The position numbers and the translations under genes are program-made. Under the pieces are notes generated by a model. It was not told the DNA's origin. It saw nothing but the letters and a program-made list of their open reading frames with translations, and did not search any database. A DNA stretch of 64,000 nucleotides from Yamagishiella unicocca. Lineage: Eukaryota; Chlorophyta; Chlorophyceae; Chlamydomonadales; Volvocaceae. This document shows, one piece after another, positions 54,370 to 64,000 of this stretch (positions are counted from its first letter, which is position 1; each line of letters starts with the position of its first letter). The stretch is taken from assembly GCA_003116995.1 (NCBI GenBank), contig BDSL01000005.1, forward strand, positions 372,001 through 436,000. Direction: 5' to 3'.

Positions 54370-57300
54370 ATGCCGGCGACCGGCACAGACCAGCAGTCGA
54401 CGGGAACTCTGGCGATGACCTATGGCGTTCTCTCACGGGAGCAGCGCAAACAAATGTAAGTCTTTGATTTAAAGGTATAATACACATAAATAAAAAGGGA
54501 ATGGTCGAGGGGCCACGCGGTGTGTCGCGGAGTATGGGCCGCTGTCTAAATGGGAGACAGAAGCGTGCCTGATCTACCGAAGCTATATTGTAATCAACGT
54601 ACTTACATAGGGTACGGGACTATCGGGCAGTATGCGACGACCCAGCGCTGCATGTGTGCCTGACTCCGACGTCTTGGGCACCTTCTTGTTAAGACGATTG
54701 CCACAAGTTCGGGTGTATGGTCCTATTCCCGCAGGTTTGGCTTGGACTCCCCAGAGCAACTTGAATGGCGGCATTGGAACCCGGGGACGGAGTACATCAA
54801 GCAGCTTGTGATAAAGAATGTCAGCACGTCGGTGCTAAAGATGCGTTTCAAACAGCCCGCCAGCAAAGCATTCTCTATGGAGTTCCCGGAGCCCTTCAAA
54901 CTGCGGCCGGGCATGAGCCAGTCGCTTACGGTGAGCACGGAGGGACGAGCGGCGTGAAAGCATACGGCCATATGGAACCTTGACAGGAAGAGGGAACGCA
55001 CTAGGGCGTTGACGCCGCGTACGGGTGCAGCTGGGTTGACACGCGTGTATGTATGTGCGCATCACGCCGCCTGCGGCGGCATGATACTTACACATACCCC
55101 TCGGGACGTCCATTTAGCAGCTGTCCACTATGCTCTCGCGAGAGAGCCATGCACGGCGATATACGCTGGGGGTTGTTGCGGGGTATGGCCCTCAGCCCGG
55201 TGGCCACCAGGCGATTCGCCTGTGGTTGCCATGCGCCGGTCAACGGCTGCAGTCGTGCTGTGTGCTATGTGTGCTGTGCGGTGCTGGGCGGCTTGGGACC
55301 TGGGGCCTGGCTGGGCAGGGGCGCAGACGGGGTGTTAGCTCGCGCAGCGGTCCCCTTTTACCTGGCAAGCGACCCTCGATGGAAGATCACTTCGAATCGT
55401 GGCCTAAGCGAGCAGCCGCCTTCAGTCGGCCCAGGTTCAGGCGCTGTCTTCCAGCACCTGCCACAGCGTCGAAACCGGCTCCCTCGACCACTCCTGTAAC
55501 TTTGCGGCTCCGCGGCTCGACCACTCCTGTACCTTTGCGGCTCCGCGGCCTCTGCACATCCCCCCAGTCCCGCCAGTCCTCACCCTCACCCTCGCCCTTA
55601 CCGCACGCACCACTACCTGAGGTATCACCTACTGATGATACCGTACACAAAGTATGGTATCAACTTTCCAACTGCCATGCATGACGCATGTTACGTTGTG
55701 TCCGCGTCAGGTGGTGTTCCGGCCCATCAAGCTGCAGCACTACTCGGACCATGTGGAGCTGTTCGTGGGCAACTCCTCCTTCCTGGTGCCCGTGCACGCA
55801 TACACACCGGTGACCCACATCGAGGTGGGTCGCAGCGGAGGAGCAGCAGGAGGGGACCGGAGGCAGGAGGGGATTCGAGGAAGACCCGTGGATGCCCGAA
55901 AAAACCGTTTAGAACAGATGTTTTGAGATGCATGCTGGAGAACTGGGTTGGGAGTACTAAAGCATGAGGGGCGGGGTTTGCCCTGCGCCGTTACCGCCTC
56001 GGCTCTGGATGCCTGGATGTTGCGGTGCAGTCGTAGCGCGATGCGCCGTAGTAGTGGAGACATGATACCTTTGGGATGGCGCTGCCACTGCGGGATGGGG
56101 CAAGTTAGGGAGCCTGCAGCTGTTGCTGGAGCACACGCAAAGGTCCGGTGGCAGTTTGTACTGAGAGGGTCTCCACGGGTTTTACTGTGGAGAAAGGGAT
56201 GCGGAAAGGCAAGCGCAGGTGGGATTCGCGGCCCTTATAGGCGGCAGGGGAGGGCGGGCGAGGCTTGGGAAAATGACAGGCTTGCTTGTGGCTAGGCAAG
56301 GGGTGGTGAGGAAACCCGTGTATACGACATAGGGGAGGGAGAGGTTGTGGTCGTTACGGTCGTTGCGGTCGTCGAGCAGCAAGGGGGGAAGGGGCGACGT
56401 GAGCCGACCCCACATCATGGCGCTTTACAATACTGCGGTGGGGGGCTTGGTGGATTGTGCTGGGGAGGAAACGTGGAGTGCCGGGGGGCGGGGAGCCGAA
56501 GCTCGGGAAAGCGGTCGTGGCGCGTGTATGCCGCGGCCGGGGGGCATGGAGCGGTGGGGCCCCCGTGGAATGCTCCTCCCCTGTGTATGTGTGCACACGG
56601 CTATGGACGGCGGAGGCCGCTGCGCCCGCCTCATCCCTCCCCTCCCCCTCCGGCCCCTCCCCGCCAATCGCCCGGCTCATCCCTCCCCTCCCCCTGCGGG
56701 GGAGTATAAAACGGTTGTTTTTATACCCCCCCCTCCGGCCCCTCCCCGCCAATCGCTGCAGGTACCTCCCGCGCTTGACTTCAGCTTCACGCCCACCAAG
56801 GAGACCGTCACGGCGCCGCTGGTGGTCAAGAACTCGGGGGACGTGCGGGTGAGGCGACCGGGAGTGCGAGGCGGGCAGCACCGCCTTGGGGCCAGTGGCA
56901 GGAAACCGGCGGACACGACATGCCCTGGGGAGGGGACTGTGTCGTAACAGAGCCCTATCCAGGGAGGGTACTTCCGCGCGTATGGCGGGCTACGGGGCTG
57001 GGCGTCTGGATAGCGGGGGTCACCCCGCCCGCCTCCGCTCTCCTCCCTCCAGGTCGATGTGATGTGGCGGCTGGAGGCCCCCTTCGCCATCAGCCCCCCC
57101 TCTGCCAGCCTGGCGCCCGGGGAGACGCTCACCTTCAGCGTGGCCTTCACGCCGCCCGAGGCCTGCTCCTACACCGCCAACGCGGCATGCGAACTGGAGT
57201 CGGGCGCTGCGGCCATCTGCAAGGTGGGACCGTGGGTCACAAAACACAATGAGGCAGCAGCAGGCGTCAGGGCGCAGCGGGCTTACCGTAGTCCCTGGGC

Positions 57301-60300
57301 CCATCACCTTGCTGTCCTCGCCTGTAACATCCTACGTCGCAAAAGATCCCCTGATCGATCCCTTACTTTGACATACGTAATTTGACATCTCCGTGCCGCT
57401 CGCTCGTCCAGATCTCCGGCATCGGCAAGTTCCCGTACCTGTCGGTGGAGCAGGCGGGCGTGGACTTCGGGCCGGTGGTGGTGGGGCGCAGGGTGGAGCG
57501 GACGGTGCGGTTCGGGAACCACTCGGTGGTGGCGGCAAACTTCACGGCGACGCACGACGGTGACGGGCCGGACGACGGCGTGTTCACCATGGGGCCGGCC
57601 AGGTGGGTTCTGCTGGGGGGGCATGGAGCGAGGTGGGGGCGGGGATGGAGCGAGGTGGGGGCGGGGGTGTGCCGTCATTGCGTTGCATGGAGGGCAGGGA
57701 ACTCACCCCTCTATACCACACGCCTCGCACCATACCTTCCGTCCTCGCCCCTGGACCCCTCGCCGCCAATGCCTTCCGCTCCGCTCCGCTCCCCAACCCC
57801 AACCCCAACCCTCCTCCCGCCCTGCTCCCCCCGCTGCCTCGTCGGGCAGGGGCACGCTGGGGCCGGAGGAGTACAGCGTGCTGCGCGTGTCGTACACCCC
57901 GCGCAGCACGGGGACGTTCAGCTCCGAGAACTTCCATATCGGCACACTGGGCGGCAACACCGTCACCCTCAACCTGCGCGGCACCGCCGTCGCCCCCACC
58001 GTGACGCTCTCCGCCCGCGCCTTCAACTTCGGCAACGTCGCCGTCGGCACGGCCTCGTCCCGCGTGCTGTACATCCGAAACCACTCCACCGTACCGGTGC
58101 CGTACGACTTCCAGGTGGAGCCGCTCGACGTCTTCTCCATCAGCCGCGTGCGGGGAGTGCTGGCGCCTGAGACCACCGTCCACATTACAATCAGCTTCCG
58201 GGCCGCGGTGCCAGCCAACTACTGGCGCCGCCTGGCGTTGCTGCTGAAAGATGCCGAGCCGCTGGTGAGTCCCCTAGGTGGCTCGCAATGCTTATGTTCG
58301 GTCCTCGCATGCCGCTGCCGGCAGCTGAGGCTCTGGCGCCTCAGGCTCAAATGGTGGCGAATGCAATGGTGGTCTGAAATAACCCCTGGTGCGGTCTGAT
58401 GCCGTACAGGCGCCGCGCCTTATTGAATATCCAAAGGCGTTCCTCCTCTACTGGTAAAACCCTATCGCCCGCTCCTCGCTAGCCCTAAAACCCTAAATCC
58501 CCAACGCTCCCTCCCCCCACCCGCCCGCAGGGCGTCGACCTGGTGGCTACCGCCTTCTCAGACAAGTCCCGCCCGCCGCCGCTGTCGCACCGTCACGTGG
58601 ACCGCTACCTGGCTCGCGTGTCGGCGGGCGCCCCCGCGGTGGAGGACGCGCACCTCGAGTCCGTGCCGGCGTCCGCAGCGGGCGGGCTGTACGTGGAGTC
58701 AGGGGAGATGTCGCTGGGGGCGACCGCAGAGATCCCGCCCACCAGAGACGGCGGGGCGGCGGAGGAGGGCGGCAGCTCGGCCCGGCTGCTGGGGCCTGAC
58801 GGCTGGCCGCTGGTGTTCGGCGGTCAGGACCCGGGTAACGCGGTGGTGGTGGACTCTGATACGCTGGACTTCGGCGCGTGCTCGCGGCTCAGCGCGTCGG
58901 AGTACCGGTCGGTGACGGTCACCAATACCACGCCGGCCAAGCTGACGGCGTTTGTGATGGTGCCGGACTGGGTGGACCCGGGGGCGCCGGCCGGGGAGGC
59001 GCCACGGCGGGTGTTTCAGGTGCGTGTTTTGCTTGCTTACCGCAAAGTCGGTGGACCCCACGGGGAAAAGAAGAGACCGGGCGGTGGTGGGGTGTAGGGA
59101 GGCGGAGGAGCGATGGTAGCCTTACCGTGGACCGGTTGGAATTGGATAGCTGCCGTAGGGATGTGTGCATGCGCGAATTTTACGAGCGTACACGCCCACT
59201 GCACAATTGCGTTTCCCACCGGCTTCCGCGGGTGTTGTCATGCTAACCAGGTGTTCCCGGAGTCCGTCGACATCCGGCCGCGCGGCCAGGCGACCTTCAA
59301 GGTGGCGTTCCGGCCCCCGCGCGACGGCGCCTTCTTCTCCCAGCAGCTGCTGCTGGTGGCCTACGTCAAGAGCCAGCGTAACTTCAGGTGGGGCCGCACC
59401 GCGGGGGGCTGGGGCGGGGCGTCACTGGTGCCGTCGAACAACACACTCTTTGGGTGGCGGCGGACTGCCTCGCCCCTACACGTCCCGCCATGCCCTGCCA
59501 TGCCCAGGGTTGTACTATAAGTGTCTTCCCGCAACATGAATCCAAACCCGCCCCTGCCTGTAGCAGCCATGTGTTTGCCCGTCGTGTGATAAGAGCCGTG
59601 CCAACCCGAGGAAGGCCATGACCCCGGCCTCCTCCCCCTCCCGCCCGCTCTCCTCCCCCGCCCGCCTCTCCTCCCCCTCCCGCCCTGCCACCGGCGCCGT
59701 CCTCGGGCGCACAGGCTGGTAGTGGACCACCAGATGCTGCCCCCCTGGTGCGTGGAGCTGAGGGCCACCGGCAACACCTTTCTGCACTGCAACCCGGAGT
59801 TCAGCCCCAAGGTCCGGCGGCGGCAGGGGAGGGAGGGTGGGAGGGAGGACGGCAGAGGAGGGAGGCAAGGGGGAAGGGACGCAGAAGCCAAGGCAGCTGC
59901 GGCAGTTGCGACAGTTGCGGCAGTTGCGGCAGTTGTGGGGGGAGAGCTATTGTCCCTGCGCGCCCATGCTTCTGAGGCTAGCGGTGGCTACAACGTGACC
60001 TGGTCAGGGCGCCCAGGCCAGCCGCACCCAGGTACCAGGTGTTTGTGTTTGCACACCGTCCATCTTCTAGACACACGGCGTGTGTGCTGCTGCTGTGCTG
60101 CGCTGCCGTGCCCCGACCCGCAGGTGGAGCTGTCGACCCGGCAGATCGCCTTCCCGCCCTGCCGCCCCGGTGAGAGGGTGTACCAGACGCTGCTCATCGG
60201 CAACTCGGGCGACACACCGTCGTCCTTCAGCTTCGGAGCGCCCACCGCGCTGGGCCCGGCCTTCAGCGTGCGGCCACTGGCGGGGGTGGTTCCCCCCAAG

Positions 60301-61308
60301 GGTCATGTGCTGGTGAGTGCTGCCGCCGGGGTGTTTGGGCGGCCGGAAACACACCAGGTTTACGGCAGTCTTTGCAGTGAAAGCAACAGCGGCACAGCGA
60401 ATGTCAAGGCAGTCCGGTCATTCCTGCGCCATTGTGTATTGTCATACCCTTGCCTCACTATTTCCAACCTCACCGCTCCATGTGCTCCCCCCCCGCTCAA
60501 ATCCGCCCCCCGCGCGTCGCGCAGGTGGCCCTACGCTTCAGCCCCTCCGACACCCGCCCCGCCGCCGCCACGGCGCTCGTCACCTTCAACGGCGTCGCCT
60601 CCAACGGCGTGTCCCTGGCGCTTCGCGGCTGCGCCCACACGCCCCGCCTCACCACCGACCTGCCCTCCGCGACGCTCTACTTCCGACCCACCTGCGTGGG
60701 GGCCTCCAGCCAGCGGGCCATCACCCTGCACAACCCCAGCCGGGTGCCGCTGGGATTCCGCTGGCGCCTGCCGGCGCGAATGCAGGGCATGGTGACCGTC
60801 ACCCCGGCCAGCGGCGCTCTGCGCGGCAACGAGAGCGTGCAGCTGCTGTGGTCCTTCGCGCCCTCCGCGCAGAAGCTGTACGAGGGACGCGCCACGTGCG
60901 TCGTACTCTCCGCGCCCGACGGGATTGCCGGCGGCGCCGGCGGCGCCGCCGGCGTTGGCGGCGGCTCCGCCGCCGCCACCAACGGCAGCGCCACCGGCAC
61001 GCTGATAAGCCTGCTGACTGGCGGTGGGGACACGATGGCGGCGGATCAGTTTGCCAGTGAGGCGGAGGGCGGGGAGCTGGAGAGCTCGGATGAAGGGGTG
61101 TCGCTGACGCTGTTGGGCGAGGGCACGCAAGGCGCGGTGGCGCTGGATCCGCCGGTTCTGGAGCTGGGTGACCTGCGGGTCGGCCACCCGGTGCGGCGGC
61201 CGCTGCTGCTGCAGAACGTGAGCGACGGAGTGCTGCGGTACAGCCTGGAGGTGCTGGCGGCGGACGACGACGAGCAGCCGGTGAGTGCGGCGGCGGCGGC
61301 GCGGCAGC

Positions 61309-61354
<46 letters not shown>

Positions 61355-64000
61355 AAGAACGGGCCAGGATCTAGTGTTGTGCTTTTGCTGGAGGATGGAG
61401 GCGGCTGGGATAGGGGGCATGCGAGCTCGCCACTCGCACCGATGGCAAAACCCTTAAACCCTAGAACCTTTAAACCCAATGATCCCATAAGACCAAGCTC
61501 CAACTCGCTGCCTGCGGCCTCTCCACTCTCCACTCCCCGACAGGCCTCCGACGCCACCACGTGCGACTTCACCACGGGGCTAGACAGCGCCGCCGCCGCC
61601 GCCGCCAGCGGCCTGGAGTGCTGGGTCGACGAGCCGGAGGGCGCCCTGCCCGCCCGCGCCTCCAAGACCGTCACCGTGACCCTCTTCCCCCGCTTCCGCA
61701 AGCGCTACAGCCTACAGGTCCGTTGCCGCAGTAGCACCGTGTCGCCGCTGGTCGTTGGTCCCAACCGCCCGGCGTCGGCTGGCCGCCTGGGCCCTGGCGG
61801 CGCCGCCGCCGCGGCGGCCGCCGCCGACGCCGACGCGGCGCTGCCGCCACCCGTCATCGCACCGCTGACGGCGGCGGTGACCTTCCCCACACTGGAGGTC
61901 ACGGACGTGTACTGCGAGGGCCTGCCCAAGCAGCTCCTCTGGCAGATGCTCGGCCTCCGAGATCTCAACCACCATCTCCGTACTGAGGTAACCGCCACGG
62001 AGCTGCGGCTGCGCACCGCGCAGGACCGCGGTGTGCTGACCACTGAGGCCGCCTGCAGCGCGATGCCTCCCTTCCTCATGGACTTCGGCACCCACGGCCT
62101 GGGCGCGCGGCCGCGTTGCATACACCTCGAGATCTCAAACCCCACGCCGCTGCCGGTCAGCTGGCAGCTGCACTCCTTCGACGATCCTGACGGGGTGGAG
62201 CTGGAAAACTGGGTCGAGCCGGACCGGCCCAGATCTGAGCCGGAGCGGATGCGAGATCTGATCGCGGAGCATCGGCTGTACGAGATGAGGCCGCGCAGCG
62301 GTACTCTGGAGCCTGGCGCGCGTGGCACGGTGACGGTGGAGTTCCGGCCGCAGGTGGAGGGCACCTTCCAGCTGCCCGTCTTCCTACACATCGCCGACGG
62401 CAAGCGGCTGCGGTTGCAGCTGGAGGTACGTGCGCGTATGTGGGTGTGGGTGGTGTGGGCGGGTGTGTTTCGCGGTGTGTTTTGGGTGTGGCGGGGTTTG
62501 AGGCTCGCGGGTTTGTGCGGGGGCGGGGAGACGAGGAGGGAGGCGCGCGGCGACTCGCGCCACAGCAAATCACGTTGATTATATTACGCGTACTGTTGCG
62601 TCCGCAACCGGCCACCAATCACCGTGTCCGCAACCGGCCACCACACCTCACCCCACCTCGACCACTTTTCCCCAGGCCACCACCACGCCCGAGCCGCGTC
62701 AGCTGCTGGCGCTGCCGCCGCCGCTGCGCGTCTTCCAGCTGGAGCCTGTTGCGCTGGGCGATCCCCGGCCGCCGCTGCAGATGTACACGCTGCGCTGCGG
62801 TGGCCCGGCAGCCTTGCGCTGGCGGCTGGACACGGGGCCACTGGACGCTCTGGCGGCGGAGAGCTGGGGGCACCGGGTGCTGGACCTCGTGGGCCCTGCG
62901 GACGGGGAGATACCCGTGGGGGGCCTGGAGGCCATCAACTGGCGCTTCTCGCCGCTCGAGGTGGGTCGCTGGGTCGTTGGGTCCTTCGTTCACCCATCCA
63001 CGCGTGGTGCAGAGCCCCCTCGGGCACTGCTTGGACCTTTGCCCAGGCACCAGGTCGTCGCTGACCTTCCCCCCTCCCTCCCTCCCTCCCTCCCTGCCCT
63101 CCACCTCTCACCGGCCAAGGCCAAGGAGTACAGTGTGGTCGTACCGGTGCTGCTTAGCGACGGCGGAATGGAGCTCATCGGCCTGGTCGGCCGCGGCTTC
63201 GCGCCGCCGCCCACGCCGCCTCACGGCGCCGTACCCGCCGTGTCCGTAGCTGACGGCGCCGCCGCCGCCGACTCGGGGCTTGCGGAGGATGAGGTGGCGG
63301 CGGCGGCGGCCGTCACCTCGGCCGCGGACCGCGACTGGGCCACCTGGCCAGGCCTGAGCCCGGCCCCCAGCGCGGGCATGGCTGGGCGGCTGGCCCTGGT
63401 GGATCATGACCTGGTGTCGCTGGGGCTGACGCCGTTGCGTGTAGGTGGCGGGCGGGCGGGTTGGTGGTGGGCGGGGGGGCTAGCATGCCGATGAGCCGCG
63501 ATCGGGCTTTGTGTGGAGGTGCAGAGGCGGAAGGGAATTCGATCCGGGATGAGGATGGTGGCCGAAGTTGAGGCGGCCAGCGAACCGTGCCTTGTCCTCG
63601 TTTTCGGGAACTGTCGGCAGAACCTCACCATGCCCCACATCTCCTTCCAAGCTCCTCTCTGGCTGGTCACCGGTACCCCCCCGCCACACCCACACCCACA
63701 CACCCACACCCACACCCACACATACACACCCAACCTCGTCCTCCGCACCTCTTCCCCTGTGCCACCTTTCCCAACCCTCAGGGCCTCACTCGGCGCATCA
63801 TCGTCCTCACCAACAAGTCCCGCTACCCTCTGGCCTTCGACTGGGACCTCGCCGCCCTGTCTCCCCCACCCGGCGTCTCCGGCCCCCCGCTGCCCTCCGC
63901 CGACCTGCTAACCGGCCGGCCTCTGCAGGCCGCCCTCTCCATCACCCCCGCCTCGGGCTCCCTGGACCCAGGAGAGCGCCTAGTGTGCCGGGTGGCTATG
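54370..64000 (+). CDS. CFAP65: CFAP65, ciliary ASH/MSP-repeat protein (3' part outside window)
   Basis: Proposed exons: 54370-54455, 54735-54930, 55711-55824, 56762-56848, 57053-57223, 57412-57602, 57850-58264, 58531-59019, 59251-59387, 59715-59811, 60124-60312, 60525-61280, 61544-62425, 62676-62960, 63120-63440, 63782 to the window end. Phases match throughout, giving 1,545 residues so far. CFAP65 (CCDC108; FAP65 in Chlamydomonas) belongs to motile axonemes, where it is assigned to the central apparatus. Seen: the family start MFGLDSPEQLEWRHWNPG, then repeated beta-sandwich units of ASPM-SPD2-HYDIN/MSP type (SVEQAGVDFGPVVVGRRVERTV; ARAFNFGNVAVGTASS; PPVLELGDLRVGHPVRR). RPPPLSHRHVD, LPPWCVELRATGNTF, GVELENWVEPDRP and GLEAINWRFSPLE are family landmarks. 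Gly/Ala inserts sit between strands. No membrane segment or signal peptide was noted. The start could be ATG 54370 or 54415. Confidence 0.92.
55862..55933 (+). repeat. Dispersed intron element, copy in CFAP65
   Basis: Best-preserved copy of a recurring element: TTCGAGGAAGACCCGTGGAT, then GCCCGAAAAAACCGTTTAGA, then ACAGATGTTTTGAGATGCAT. It lies in the intron after the exon 55711-55824. The same element on the opposite strand is at 32271-32336. Confidence 0.85.
56638..56757. repeat. Intronic direct repeat flanking a TATAAAA hairpin
   Basis: The segment CCCCTCCGGCCCCTCCCCGC plus CAATCGC occurs twice, at about 56646 and 56731. Between the copies is an inverted repeat, GTATAAAACGG...TTTTTATAC. 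The second copy runs into the acceptor at 56761 of CFAP65. Confidence 0.75.

Noticed and set aside
60531..61701. Minus-strand frames of 200-300 residues across CFAP65 exons
   Set aside because: Arg/Pro/Ala-rich antisense shadows of GC-rich coding exons; no domains and no splice logic.

Overview
The window is nuclear DNA of a chlorophyte, most likely a volvocine (Chlamydomonas-like) green alga. The DNA is very GC-rich. Genes are large and cut into many small exons with GTGAGT/GTGGGT-type donors and pyrimidine-rich acceptors. Proteins carry long Ala, Gly, Gln and Pro runs, introns are full of minisatellites, TGTAA poly(A) signals follow two genes, and short CCCTAAAA/TTTTAGGG telomere-type words occur. 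The gene set includes a ciliary protein (CFAP65) and a plant/algal-type heat shock factor. I derived all exon models by hand: each junction was accepted only where splice sites and codon phase agree, and in the four complete models the exon lengths sum to a multiple of three.

Layout, left to right. (1) 2-607 (+): last two exons of an unrecognised gene. (2) 3939-20427 (-): a 23-exon gene for a protein of about 3,320 residues. Its order is a Met-Gly-Gln-Cys-Cys N-terminus, a helical-bundle region resembling MLKL/HeLo-type N-terminal domains, a STAND/NB-ARC-like NTPase with P-loop, Walker B, winged helix and an MHD-like Arg-His-Asp, TPR-like repeats, and a huge Ala-rich tail. This is the architecture of an NLR-type immune or cell-death receptor and is the most interesting item in the window. 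(3) 21049-37119 (+): a divergent 23-exon gene for about 3,330 residues with four cyclic-nucleotide-binding-like folds, two of them interrupted by very long disordered insertions. It shares a 621-bp intergenic promoter region with gene 2. (4) 38368-45521 (+): ELP3, the radical-SAM/acetyltransferase subunit of Elongator, complete at 645 residues. (5) 47477-52767 (-): a heat shock transcription factor, 1,131 residues. (6) 54370-64000 (+): CFAP65, an ASH/MSP-repeat protein of motile cilia, cut by the window end.

No tRNA, rRNA, CRISPR array or complete transposon was found. Introns carry many tandem repeats, AT-rich islands and one dispersed element of about 65 nt found in at least five places in both orientations. 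ELP3, HSF and CFAP65 are housekeeping, stress and ciliary genes with no evident functional link. The head-to-head NLR-like and cNMP-domain genes are the only pair whose arrangement hints at shared regulation.
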